The translations under genes were made by a program, and so were the position numbers. The notes below the pieces were generated by a model that did no database searches, had not been told where the DNA came from, and worked only from the letters and a program-made list of their open reading frames with translations. 64,000 nt of DNA, taken from assembly GCF_021155775.2 (NCBI RefSeq), contig NC_060232.1:34897089-34961088 (forward strand), written 5' to 3'. Positions 50,601-62,318 of this stretch are shown here, piece after piece. This DNA is from Neodiprion pinetum. Taxonomy: Eukaryota; Arthropoda; Insecta; Hymenoptera; Diprionidae. Every line of letters begins with the position of its first letter. Positions within the stretch are counted from its first letter, which is position 1.

Positions 50601-50945
50601 TATTTCTTCTAGATTTATTTTCGAGGAAACTGCGCGAATCTCCTCCGACATGCCTTCCGGTATTCGGCATCGCGCCGATTTCTATCTTCGTTATAAAAGT
50701 CTCGCCCGCTCGTTAAAATTCCGCTGATACCCGGCCGGAATCTCATCGATGCGAATGCGTCGTGACGCGATCTGCGGAGAGGCGTTCACACCGCGCATCG
50801 TAATTCGCGCACCACTTTGCTTAATCCTTAAAGATGCCCGATTCCGATAACGCCAGGCGTTCTTACACGCACAGGGCAACCTTTGCATATTTCTATCTGT
50901 CTCAACTTTCATTGCCTTTGGGAAGATCAAGCGGCACGATAGCTG

Positions 50946-50966
50946 GATCGATCGATCGATCGATCG
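50946..50966. repeat. (GATC)5 microsatellite
   Basis: GATC is repeated just over five times without interruption. Each unit is itself palindromic. Confidence 0.95.
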
Positions 50967-51347
50967 GTATAATTAACTCTCGAGATCTTGATCTAAGGCA
51001 CATACGGGCAGATCGCCGCGATTGCTAATAAATCGATCGGAATGTCCAAAAGTTCAAACAAACGCTTAATAATACTCTCAAATCCCGGCGTCTAGCCCAA
51101 GGGGTGAATTATATTTTCGGTAACGATTATCGAGGCACGAGCTTACGGAGTATAATGATGTTCCTGACCAGTTACACAAATAAAACGATCCACGCAATTT
51201 ACACATCTGTATAACGATTGGCTAACCACCGTATAAAACTAATTACATTTCATTGATACGTATGTATATAAGAAGAAAAAAATAAAACAGGACTTTTACG
51301 ACCAGTCGTCTCTGCAGTTTTACGCTCCAGGCTAATTTCAGTCGCCA

Positions 51348-51365
51348 TTTTTTTTTTTTTTTTTT
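51348..51365. repeat. T18 homopolymer
   Basis: An uninterrupted run of T is followed by CTTTTTAT. No element boundary or target-site duplication is visible beside it, so I do not call a retroposon tail. Confidence 0.9.
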
Positions 51366-52012
51366 CTTTTTATATCCTCTCTACTGCGGTAATTGAAGTT
51401 GACCGTATTTTATTATACAGGCACGTTTCGCTCAACTTTTCCGGTCATTTATTGTTTTAATCGAGACATGACCAAGTGCCTCTGCTTATGTCCAAATCGC
51501 ATTTTGCTTAAATCCCATCGAGCTTCATGATCGAGTGAAGCTGGAAAGAACCTCCGTAGCACCGTCCCGAGGTGATTCGTATCGGTGGCTGGCCGCTCGT
51601 CATTTATCCCGATTTCGATACTCCTCCGTAGCTCCTCCACGCACGCTCCGTGAAACACATTTATCTTCCGTTTCATCTGGTATCTAGAATTTCGGGGGCA
51701 GAGCAACGAGTGTCCTTTATGGCGTGTGGGCCACGGCTGTGAGCCTAGACAATGAGCCCGTGGGACTTGGCCGCTGTTCACCGGCAGCATCTACCAAATG
51801 CTGTGGCAATTATACGAACACACGTTCCCCCGTATCGCTCGCTTCATCGGATTCACGTAACCATCGTCGACGATCATCGGTAGGACCTCAAACACTCTGT
51901 GGCATCGATGGGTTAGGTAACACCGGTTCGCCTACCACTCGGTTAAGTTTTATTTTTTTATTTTATTTTTTTTTCTTCTTAGTTTTGTGTGTTTTATTTT
52001 GCTTTTTTTCAG

Positions 52013-52104
52013 TTTATCTCTGCATCTATCCAACGATATTCGCTGGCGATTACGCCAGGGATAATTATGTGTATGTCTTTCGATAATCGTTGATCAGAAA
52101 TAAA
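52013..52104 (+). CDS. candidate short terminal exon
   Basis: A long T-rich tract ending in GCTTTTTTTCAG gives a strong splice acceptor at 52011-52012. One frame then runs 24 codons (including PTIFAGDYARDNYVYVFR) to a TAA at 52084-52086, and AATAAA follows at 52099-52104. The order acceptor, frame, stop, polyadenylation signal is right for a last exon, but the exon and 3'UTR would be very short and no upstream partner is identified. It may equally be chance in T-rich DNA. Confidence 0.12.
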
Positions 52105-52888
52105 AAATTAATCGATATTTTCGTTGTAAATCCTGTACCCCTATATTTTACCGCGTGTTTCGTTGATTGCTCGTCGTTAATCGCTTTGAAACCGAATATT
52201 ACTCTTCACCGGTAAAGTTTTGTTATATTGAATGCACTTTGATACCCAGATGAAGCAACAGCTCTGGTCAATTTAAATATATTTTAGAAGTAGATTCCGT
52301 TACGTCTTTACACCTTTTAAGCATAACAGAAGAAGAACGACGAACATGATGAAATTGTGTAGAATTAGGGATGCTATTTTTCTAGTTTTCAGTGCAATAT
52401 CTTCTGTTTCATCTTTAAACTGTCGCTTTCGTTCAAAGTTGTTGGTCTCTTAAAATCAAAGGAAGCATGGTGTACACATTCTGCTGATAGAAAGGTTGTC
52501 AGTGTAAGCAGATAACGATTCAGATCCCCCTCAGTTCCTTATAGCTGAACAACTTGATTGGAAACTAGCAAGGTGATTTTTTGATTAGCTCCGCAAGTCG
52601 GGATCAGACCGGTGCAAGCATCTAACTCTTGATGTTCCGCTTATCGGGTCCAAAGCTACTATAATTTATAAGTCAAGTAACTCGGCAACCGCTGCCAGAG
52701 CTCTTTCCAGCTGCATTGAACAAAAAACGAGTAAAGGAGGCATACCTGCTGGCTGTGATCCAGTTGAGGCCTCGCCGGGTGGAGTCTCCTATCTTATACC
52801 TCGGAGACGAGCGTTTCCATATTAGTCCTCGTGACCGGTCTAGGCGTCTTGGCGAAGTTCCGCGCGAGCTGTTCTCATCGCGGCGACA

Positions 52889-53013
52889 AGGTGAGGAAGA
52901 ATAAGAATAAGAAGAAGCAGCAAAAGAAGAAGAAACAAAATAAAAAAAAAAAAAAAAACGAATAAGAAGAAGATGATGAAGATAAAGGCGAAGATGAAGA
53001 AAAAGAAGAAAAC
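52889..53013. repeat. purine tract, (GAA/AAG)n with A17
   Basis: About 125 bp are almost purely purine on the plus strand. They are built from AAGAAG, GATGAAGAT and a pure A17 run at 52942-52958, and immediately precede the CpG-rich block that holds the 53112 candidate exon. Confidence 0.85.
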
Positions 53014-53067
53014 GGCTTATCGTTATTCGAAATCGTCGAGTGTGGCGGCGATTCGGCTAATTAATTA

Positions 53068-53079
53068 GGGCTGCAGCCC
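53068..53079. repeat. 12-bp palindrome
   Basis: GGGCTGCAGCCC is a perfect palindrome, 33 bp upstream of the ATG of the 53112 candidate exon. Its function is unknown. Confidence 0.85.
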
Positions 53080-53111
53080 GGTCTTGTCGTCGCGTTTACG
53101 TGAGAATCACG

Positions 53112-53569
53112 ATGTCGGATAACCCGAAGGACCGCGCGACTGACCTTCAGTCCCCCTGGAAAAGAGAGAGGCTTAAACAGCCCGACACTTGGTCCTCGAG
53201 CATCCCCGTAAGGATGCTGATTTGGCGCCGACGCAGTGTCACCCGAAGCGAAAAACAGGCGATCGTCAACTCGAGTCCTCCGAATCCTAGATCTCCAGGA
53301 TTATCAGCTACTGCTCGAACTCGCGCTCCTGCAAAGTTCCGTGCAAAGTGCGGCGTCTCCCGCAATCATAACGGGACCGCATGCAGTCCTTATAGAGATC
53401 CAGCGGTTGTGTTGGTCCCGTGTATACCCGGTGGTTGCTCCGAGATGTCGGTTCTCCACTGCCGCTATTCATCTTCTCGATCAGGGTTACGCGTGACCTT
53501 TTCCGAATTGACCTTCCGATCGATCCAGTCATCGGTTCAAAGCGGCAAAGCTGGTCGTTCGAGCCAAAG
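53112..53569 (+). CDS. candidate first coding exon, about 152 codons
   Basis: An ATG with A at -3 (ATCACGATGTCGG) opens a frame beginning MSDNPKDRATDLQSPWKRER. It runs uninterrupted to a near-consensus donor, CCAAAG/GTAAGC, at 53569/53570, leaving two bases of a split codon. The predicted segment is hydrophilic, basic and Ser/Arg-rich, with no signal peptide, membrane segment or domain I recognise. Within it, TCTCGATCAG at 53475-53484 is also a plausible acceptor, so a smaller 85-base exon (53485-53569) in another frame is an alternative. Other frames are partly open because the DNA is GC-rich. I found no matching acceptor downstream that clearly continues the frame. It is the best ATG-plus-donor combination in the window, but still weak. 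Confidence 0.22.
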
Positions 53570-56500
53570 GTAAGCAGGAGCGACGCGAAGGACGCGGATG
53601 GACTCGAGGGAAAGCCACCCTGATCCTTTCGCGAAACTTACGTCTGTGCCACCGGGTATGCATGGGTAGTTCTCTAAGGCGTACCTGCTCACGTACTCTC
53701 GGATTTGAACGCGCACACGGACCGCGTCAAGTGTGCGAAGAGATCGTGTACGAGCATGTATTATAAGCGAAGGTACGGTAGGTGGTTGGCGAACATCTGA
53801 GGCTGTGCACGAACGATCTCCATTCCGCATCTTGGATGTGTTGGTGCGCACGCGGCGCGCGCGCGCTATCTGGCCTGGTGAAAGTGAGCGCATTCCATGG
53901 CCACCGCGACCACGCCCGACGCACACAGCCGCATTCGGAGCCGCCTGCATCTTTGCGAACCACCGCGCCGCCGCTTCCTACGACGACGACGATGCCGAGG
54001 GAGGACGCGGCCGAAAAAATTTATGCACTAAATCTTTATACACCGTTGTGCAATTCCGGACCCTAGTTACGAGTGTGCAAGACTCACTTCGCTCCTGCCA
54101 CCGCGGTCGCTTCGGTCTTAGTTTCCCCACCCCCTCCTCTCGCCCTTTTTATCCCCTCGGCCGACGCTGCACTTTGCGACTTTCCGCCAGCAGCAACCGT
54201 AAGGGAAACGTACCGCGTGCAACCATAGCTATCTGTCTCACCTGTGTGTACACGTATAATCACGTTATGGCTCCACTGCTCCGTGCGGAGAGGCTCCGGC
54301 GGTGTTTCAGCGCTCGTTATAAAACGTTACTGTTATCATGATTATTCTTGTTATTGTTACAGAGATCTTAAGGATTGGCCCCGTTCTTATTTCGCGTACG
54401 GACAGTTGCGATTGGTCGTTGTTTAACTCTTAAAGACGATCCGACTGATGATTAAAACCAATTACTTGATGAGACAGTTAATGGCACACTGGAATGCAGG
54501 ATTCTTTTCCTTCTCAAGAACTGTATTCCATCCACGTATTATATTAACCTGAAGGCATCACCTCGACACAATTCTTCGCATTCAGTGTTCAGAAGAGTTC
54601 AAGTCACAAAAAAATCTTGTACCCATACTGTGGTACGAACGAAAAATATTCGATAGGCTGAATAGAGTACATTTTTCTCAAGCGATTGGTACACATTCCA
54701 CCATCGGCATCGAATCGTAAAAATTTTCTCTCCAAGGCGCGTTATTCCGATCATCAAGCTAATTACTGTAGCGTCGCGTAGTTTCGCCACGTTATTACGA
54801 ACTGATCGATCAAGAAACAAATTGACTCGAATGATTTGAGGCCAACCCCGTTACGATATCAATATCCTCTATTTATCTTCCAGAGCTCTCCTATATAATA
54901 TACCGGAGCTCAATTATGACGCCCCGTAACCGGCTGTTACACGAACAAAAACCAGTCGAAGAAACAAGACGGGGCGATCTGCCTCTAGGATCGTTTAAAT
55001 TAAACTCTCGAGATCGAAGCGGTCGCAGCGTCGCCTCCGTAACTCCCTAATGATCTCGTTATTAATTCCCGCATCGTTTTGGGCGGCGATTATCGTGATT
55101 AACCGGCGTGCGTTTCAATCACATCGATTTTTCATCCAAACAGCTTATCGGCCGATATCCCGGTCCAACATCGTTCACGACTACCGATCCGCAGGACTTG
55201 AGCAGCTTCGGTATCGAGAGCGGCTCGCAACTCGGTCGAGATAGACTCGGCAATGCACACATCCATTACCCCAGAGGTCACCTATGAGGCCGTAAAATAC
55301 AGCCAGGCTAGAAACCAGGAACCCCGGATAGCACACGTGCACTGGCATTAGTCCTGGCATTGCAAATGCAGGGCGTGGTCGGTTTATGTAAGGCACGGAG
55401 GTACGTTTTTAGCACTCCTGGTCCTCCGACCGATACGAGAGACACACGGCCAGCAGCATCGAGCAGCCCGACTCCCGCACTCGGTTTATCTCTCTGGCCT
55501 CGAGCGTGTAGATCACAATGATCGACGTGATCCCTTGGCATTTCATTCCTCATCGCGATCCCGCGGGCTCGGTGTTCGCCGAATTCCTCGCTCTATCGGC
55601 TCGCTTCAGCGCATTGTGGTAATAGTTGTGATAACCGCGTTTCAGCACCTGCGGATCACGACGCAGCCGTCTGGTCCGGATTCCGAGCTAATCCCTTTTT
55701 TCTTTCATGCACTTCAATTCGCCGCTTTATCTTCGGTGTAATATCTGATCGGATTTGTTTTGCGGAGCTGAATGAGCGGGTTTAGCATACGCGTCGAACG
55801 ATCGGCGGATCCTGTCACAGTTCGGGGGATTAACTTTTTCAAATTTCAAATCCGCAAAGAGCTCACCCAGCGGCCTTTGGACACCGAGCCTGGAGACGGA
55901 GTGACGCAAACGCTGACGCATGGCGTTCGCTGTGTCGTCGATGCTCTCCTTGGCTCGGTCGAGTTACGATTTATCTAATTTCAAATGTAGATTTCGCGAT
56001 GCAAAGACGATTGCGCAACCGTCATCGTCGCGCGTACATTGCCCAATGGAAAATAAGGCGCAATCAGCGTGCGTCCCTCAAGGTCAGTGTGACAACGTTA
56101 CGCGGCTGATCTTCAGCACCGCGGATACGCAATTGCAGAAATATCGACGATTTCACGTTGCGGCATAAGCAATTACAGCCTTTGCCGATGCAGGACTGTA
56201 ACAATATAGGTTGTCATATATCGGCAGATCATCCGCATAACGCGTTTTCCAATAACGTATCGCACGGCGGCCTCGAACTCAGCACCGGGTGCAGCAACGA
56301 GCGCTTTTACTGTCCCGCGAATTATCACGCGATCTTCCACTTGTTAATGCTTTTCTGAAATAATAACTTTGCAGCTCGTAGGTGTGAAGTGAACTCGTTT
56401 CTAATTATTACCCCGGCACGAAATGGCATCTCAGAATGCCCGCTACCTCGCGCTATTCTATTATACATTTCGCGCAAACTTCTCCGTAGTTAATCCCGCA

Positions 56501-57415
56501 GTCCGCACTGTTACTGTTTACCGCTGCATATTATTATCCAATGGGGCAGAACTTACGATGCACCTTGAATGGTCGTGAGAAAAGTTGTGTCCAAGCAGCG
56601 AGTAAGTATATAGGATAATAATAATAGTGAGTCAAGCGATAACGATTTCTCGGGGACAGTAGAGCCTGAGGATCGTGGAAAACCGACGAAGACGAAGCTA
56701 CTTCGGAGCCTGGCGCTAAATTCGAAGGCTCACCCAGGCATTCGATATTCAGACTCACTCGCGGCCATGAGCCTATAATAATCTAGGCCCGGAGCGCTCT
56801 TCGATTCGCGTCACGAGCTGCAGGAAGGACGCTTTCGGTTCCGGTAGAGGTTGCAATTGTTAGAAGGACTGTTCGCATTCGTCTCCCTATCTGTGTACCG
56901 TCGTCGGTCCTTTTTTCTCGATCTTCCCACACCTAGCCGCGCGTTCACACCTTGACTGATCGCGCGTTAAGCGCGGTCTGATAATTACGCGGAAACCGCC
57001 GAATCGGCACTGGCCTGCATGGTGAGATCTGGTTAATCGCGACCAAGGTCGGTATCGGCTGACGTCTCTTCTCCTGCAGGTGTCCGGGCGACTCGGATCC
57101 CGGCTTCCGGCAGTCCTGGGGATTTCCACGAGGTGTTACACACGCGGCCACTTTGTAACTTCCAAGTGATTAAACGCCACCTTACCGGGCGCGTTAATCG
57201 TCCCGTCGAAACAAGCGAGTCGTATGTTTTCCAGCGCGAACTCGGACCGTGAATTCGATTTGTCACTAGCAGGTTGTGGCCCCCATAAATTATGGCTCCG
57301 GTTGGCGGGCTGCAGCTTACCAAATGCCCGATTTAAAACTCGAATTTCCTGCTCACTCGCCCGGGATTATTATGTTATCGGTGCTCAGTTGTGTGGCAGC
57401 TTGAAGAATTATTAC

Positions 57416-57421
<6 letters not shown>
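53570..57421. other. CpG-rich then mixed stretch, no gene recognised
   Basis: The DNA at 53570-54250 stays CpG-rich. A 202-codon plus frame from a GTG at 53733 and a 137-codon minus frame overlap there, and neither carries a domain. From 54250 to 57420 GC content varies and A/T-rich segments carry many TAAT and ATTA cores, for example around 55050-55110. No repeats or RNA genes are seen. Confidence 0.3.

Positions 57422-57457
<36 letters not shown>
57422..57457. repeat. (AG)18 microsatellite
   Basis: This is an uninterrupted AG run. Long GA tracts are binding sites for GAGA-factor-type proteins in insects; whether it is used here is unknown. Confidence 0.95.
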
Positions 57458-57461
<4 letters not shown>

Positions 57462-60400
57462 ACGAGCTTTTACTTAACATTTCCTAGGGCATTAAACCTC
57501 CTAAGGTCAACTAGCAAAGGGTACCAAAGTGGCAAAGCTGCCCGATCCGGAATATACGAAAGTAACAAGGGTACAATATTTAAATAAAAAATTATTCCAA
57601 TTAAATCACGCCATAAATTAACTGCGAAATCGCTAACGCATGTTCTGATTGACCTGGATTATATATATCAGATATAAAATTACCATTGGGATGAGAAAAT
57701 AATACTAATATCTCCACATCTACATACACTGACGTACAGTGAAATCAGGACGAAACAACACCTGCAGCCGAGCCAGAATTCTGCGACACAATTTTGCGCG
57801 CTTAAATTACACAATCATGCTGCAATCCTGATTCGCGAAACGGCGTAGGAGTAATTCACGTCACTTTAATACAGCGCGAATCAGCTCTTCTCGATTTCTC
57901 GACGACAGGAAGTCGACGATAGAAATATCGATGTCTTGGTACACCGTGCTCCGATCCCGGGTGACAAGATTAGCGTAGGAAGCGGCGCACCGGTTCGGAT
58001 ATGGCGCAAGACGTATGGGATCCTGTTATCTCGCGCATCCTGGTCCAGGAGATGAGTCGGTGGCGCGGTGGACACTGCCCTGCGGAATCTAGTCGACGAG
58101 TGGGAGCAGCAGCCGGGTCATTCGCTACCCGTAGGTCCTTGCCCCGAGGAAGCCAGACATCCGTTGTCGCAGAATGAAGACGGAGCTGCATTGGACGCGG
58201 TGCAGGTATGGAGTAGGATCGTTTCCACAAACCGGCACGATGCGTTTCTTCGTTGCACCGATACTGGCCGACCTCAGAGATGATCGTATTTTCCACCACT
58301 CGTGGGTAAGAGGGAGAGGAAAGAGGTGCGTGATGCGAGGGCAGGCAGAAGCTCGATTGATGAAAGACATGCAGGGATCGCGAACCCGCGACGCGGCTAA
58401 ACGTAATACGACACTTTCTCATTTTTGATACGACAACCTGTCGGTCAGCCGATTACATGGTTCGATAGGATTGTAGGCGGTGATGTATAAGTATTTTTGC
58501 TCGAGGGTCTTTATCTAACGCAAAGTGCTTTCCAAAGTGGGTGTCGACAAATTTCGATTAATGATGAAAATATTTGATTGACGGTTACGCGATCGGTTTC
58601 TCTAATCACAAGTTTTACCATCGATGATTCAAGGGTGTGGGTTTGAATTTGCTCAACAATTGTAACAATTTCACCGCAAAGCTTACGCGTACGGAAAACG
58701 TTATAATTATTATCTCAAGCATGAGAAGAGAAAGAGCTTTAAACTTCTAACTGTCCATTTAACAGTTTATCGCTCGTAAATGAACACAGCGTTGAAAGAT
58801 GGTACGACTTGGTGCCGTGTTTCCTTCGCTCGGTTCTCTGTTTTATTCAATATTTTTTGCTTTTTATATCACCATTTTGCCGCCGATCCGTCCGACGGAC
58901 TGCTCCGTGTCCGAGAGCGGATCACCGAAGAAAGGATGGAACTTGTGGACTCGGTGAACCCGACTTCGGTGAGGCTAGGTTGAAACAGACTGGAACAGTT
59001 TCTTCGGAAAAACTCTGGAATGCAACAGGATCGTCGCAGCGTCGTTCTATAAATGTCTGCCTGACCATCCGCACCACGCAACTTGGCGTGCTTGCTGAAT
59101 CACGCAATACCTCTGTCAAATATGGTGATATACGTGGAAAAGCTGTGCCTCTTTGACGTTTAAGCTCCGAATCCGGCCTCGCTTGTCACGTCTGCCAAAA
59201 ATCTTTCAGAAAACTTTTCATCCGAATACAAGATGCTTCGCTGCATTCGGTCACACGGTTCTACCTGCAATAGATCACAGTACCCACGGTGTAAGACGAA
59301 CCCCTTTCAATTAGTCATGCGGGCAAATAGCCGCGGAAACTGTTCGTTAGAAAGGCTCGGATTAGTGCTTGCACGTTCTGCGTTACTCGATGCTGAATCA
59401 AAAAAGTAGTTTGGACTACGTTAGTGGCAGGTATGACATGAAACGATCGCACTTCTCGCCACTTTCCCGTATGCGCGGTTCGCGGTTCTCCAAGTCTCTC
59501 AACCGCTCGATACGCGTCTCCGACTTCCACAATAATCGTCAACTTCCACGTTCGGAATCACATCGCCTTTCCCGGTTTTCCGGAAATGATCCGTTCGCTG
59601 ACATGTCCGCGCCTCGCCCCGGAAGTACCGCTGCTCCAACTACGAATCGAAGATATCGGTCGTGTAACGTGTTCGGTTGCCGATCCTCAGGGTCCACGGT
59701 CCGCCGATGCGAGCCAAGCTTATTGGGACGTAGATCGATATTGAGAGCGCTCATGCGTTGAAACGAAAGGAAGCGTGGCCCTCTAGTCACTTACAGTGTT
59801 ATCCTTCCTTTAAGCTTTAAGCTTACAGTTTCTATAAATTGTTGGGAAAGTTGATTGTAATGTTTTTCAGGTGCCTTCGAAAGTTTCGAACGAGTAGCGA
59901 ACCGTTTTGAATTGGTGAAAATTTACATCTGTCGTCACCTACAATATTGATGAGAATAATTGATATGACGCCGAGACGGAGAATGAAATGTGAAAACGTT
60001 TTCATTTCACCAGCCCGAAAAACTTACATTTATTGAACATTGAGAAAACCGCAATATAGAACAGCGACCCTACTTTCGTAGAGATTCGAGTTTTACGGGC
60101 ATTGTACAGGGAGTACCGATATTCACGCTTTTGCGTAATTCGATTGTAGTTTGGGTAAGTATACCGACTCGAGCACAATGCGACTGTAAGGCACTTTCAC
60201 GCATACCGACGGTTATTTCGTCTCGGTAGGCCTTTGGACTCGGTTTAAAATTTTTTGGAAAGTTACAAGACACTGGAGAACAGAGGTGATTGATGTGTCC
60301 AGAATATAACGCACTACCGATGCCTTATAACGCCGAATCGAGGCTCGATCTGTTCGATCGAAGATTGATTTTTTCCACTTTCTAGACAGGGACGTGCGAT

Positions 60401-61284
60401 TTCCTGCACGCCGTGGAATTTCGTGATTAGTTTTACTTTTTTGTCGCATTGCGTTCGCAATAATGTTCGTTCGCGCGTAGAATATTGCCTCAGAGCCCGG
60501 CCGAAGTGAGTCGCTTGTCTCAATCAACACGCGGCCCTCTTTTGTGGTTGAAAGTGATTGTTAACAACAGCTCGCCGCTGTTCCCGCTGCCGCTCTGCTG
60601 CCGCTGCTGCCGTTGCTTATGACACGAGGGGACCTAGACAACTATTTTTTGTCCAACTTCGTGGGCATTCGGTCGTTTGGCCAATCGCTCTATCGGCTCT
60701 GGGATTGCGTTCTTTTTTCACTACTACAATTAATAACGCAGGCTGCAGGTACCGTCTCAACGTATCATAACTGTTAAATCCACCTCGCGTTGATATCACA
60801 CCTTCGCACACACGGACCGACTCGGTATTATGGATATTCAAGCAGACCGGGATTACTGCGAGACATATACAGGAGATCTGCGCCCCTCTCGATATTCCGG
60901 TAAGGTGATATCGTTCACTATGGTCATTAGATTCTTAAACAAGTAGTGCATGTATACACACAAGATAGTCCGAGGCGACTCGATCACTTTCTGTTTCTAT
61001 ATCGTAAAGATATTTTATTATCGGCACGTTAACGGGAAAATTAATAATTATCATGATCGCGCGGGAAACATTATATTTAGCGAGAAACTGCGGCGTTAAG
61101 CCGAATAAATAAAGAATGGGGAAGTTTATGATTCGAGGTATGATTGTGTAGTTTACGAGGGCTAGATACGGATGGGCGGGCGTCGTTTTCTCGCATTCCT
61201 CGTCTCTGAGGCAATTTGGGGCAGCAAAGGGAAAAAAATTGGAGAAACCAAGAAACAACAATTTAGAGAAGAGACCGACAGAGA

Positions 61285-61288
<4 letters not shown>
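57458..61288. other. non-coding stretch between two GA arrays
   Basis: The DNA is A/T-rich at both ends, with a GC-rich part at 57900-58420 where frames on both strands are open. A 123-codon ATG frame at 59390-59761 is Ser/Arg-rich and has no domain; it is not called. Nothing else is recognised apart from the weak exon candidate at 58068-58206. Confidence 0.35.
58068..58206 (+). CDS. weak exon candidate ending at a consensus donor
   Basis: A frame with exon-like codon choice (ALRNLVDEWEQQPGH and, later, NEDGAALDAVQ) runs to a good donor, GTGCAG/GTATGG, at 58206/58207. In that frame a TGA lies just upstream at 58055-58057, and no good acceptor falls between the stop and the open segment. The obvious CCTGGTCCAG acceptor at 58039-58048 would put the stop inside the exon. 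The minus strand is open for 150 codons over the same bases. I list it only because of the donor and peptide character. Confidence 0.08.

Positions 61289-61324
<36 letters not shown>
61289..61324. repeat. (GA)18 microsatellite
   Basis: This is a second uninterrupted GA tract, nearly the same length and orientation as that at 57422-57457 and 3.9 kb away. The 147-codon minus frame through it includes a Leu-Ser repeat and is not credible. Confidence 0.95.
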
Positions 61325-61329
<5 letters not shown>

Positions 61330-62078
61330 GCAATTTTAGCAATGAGCGAGGAGCGAGATCTCGACCGATATCCACCATTATTGACGACCGCCCGTAGGGT
61401 CAACCAACCAATTCTATCTCTTATACCTCACATCCGACCAAGGTGAAAAATAATAGCGCCCATATAACGGACATGGTCTTGTTGCTCTGGCGCAAATCAA
61501 TTATCTCGAAAAATTTCTCAATCGTTATCTCGAGGCACCCGTTTTAGGTTCCATCATCTTATATCATTCGTAATAGGCAATGATTTAGATTCGTAGAATC
61601 CATTACCGCTGTTTAGAAAGCTGAGCGTATACAAAGCAAAGTACCGTGACTGCTGGCTCGATTGTCTGGCTAATAGTCTTGCCTTCCTTCAATATTAAGG
61701 CTATCATTATTTACACGGCTTCGAATCGCTATCGAGCTTGTTTTACCCGCCTGTTCGACACGATTCCACATCAGTAATCAATGTCCCTTCTATGGTTGGC
61801 CACCTCTTCGTAAGGTACCGCCACCAAATGCGTCCCCGGCTTGTGTACCGCCGTAGATAATGCAGGGAATGATGATCCATGCACCTTGGATCATAAAGTA
61901 CATTCGTTAGTGATCGAGTCTTAACAAACTATTTGAGTATTGGGCAGACGCGGAAAATTATGACAAACATGAATACCGATTGAAAGGGCTCGGTATCTAT
62001 ATACCAGTGGCTTTTATCATTTTCAACAAATGCAACAAATGGCGTAGGTGCACTTGCCTTTGTTTAGGCGTGTTTCAG

Positions 62079-62318
62079 CGACTTCGTTACACACCGTTCA
62101 ACCTTTCGCCGGTAACGCAGAATCCTGCAGTTTTCTACTGGCCGCCGGTCTATCCAATTGATGCAGTTCTGTGACCATTGAATCGAAGTAAAATATCAAT
62201 TAAAAAGACGAATGATGGATTTATAGAGCAATTACCAGACTTTTTTAAATCCAGAAATTGATTATTCGGTTCATTACCAAATATTGTACTATGTAGAAAC
62301 CATCTCAAATTCAATAAA
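62079..62318 (+). CDS. candidate terminal exon with 3'UTR and poly(A) signal
   Basis: After an acceptor-like TGTTTCAG (62071-62078; an alternative is TTTGTTTAG ending at 62067), one frame runs 31 codons to a TGA at 62172-62174. Its C-terminal part reads NLSPVTQNPAVFYWPPVYPI, an aromatic and proline-rich tail that I do not recognise. The other two frames close sooner. A/T-rich DNA follows, with AATAAA at 62313-62318 and a T/G-rich element after it, as in a 3'UTR. No upstream exon was identified. The coding part would be 62079-62174. Chance is a serious alternative. Confidence 0.15.

Larger units (their letters stand above)
47655..52012. other. non-coding stretch with CpG-rich block at 48.9-50.7 kb
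   Basis: The DNA from about 48880 to 50700 is CpG-rich, with many overlapping short frames on both strands and no recognised domain. A (GATC)5 run and a T18 tract are listed separately. From about 51950 to 52012 the plus strand is T-rich and ends in a strong acceptor-like TTTTTTTCAG. Confidence 0.35.

Noticed and set aside
53733..54341. 202-codon plus-strand frame
   Set aside because: It starts at GTG inside CpG-rich DNA, is Arg-rich, and overlaps long minus frames. No motif is recognised.
57970..58422. 150-codon minus-strand frame
   Set aside because: No domain; the plus strand is open in two frames over the same bases.
59390..59761. 123-codon Ser/Arg-rich ATG frame
   Set aside because: The composition is that expected from CGN and TCN codons in CpG-rich DNA. 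There is no donor, no poly(A) signal nearby and no family match.
60935..61378. 147-codon minus-strand frame
   Set aside because: It runs through the (GA)18 tract, giving Leu-Ser repeats, and the remainder has no coding character.
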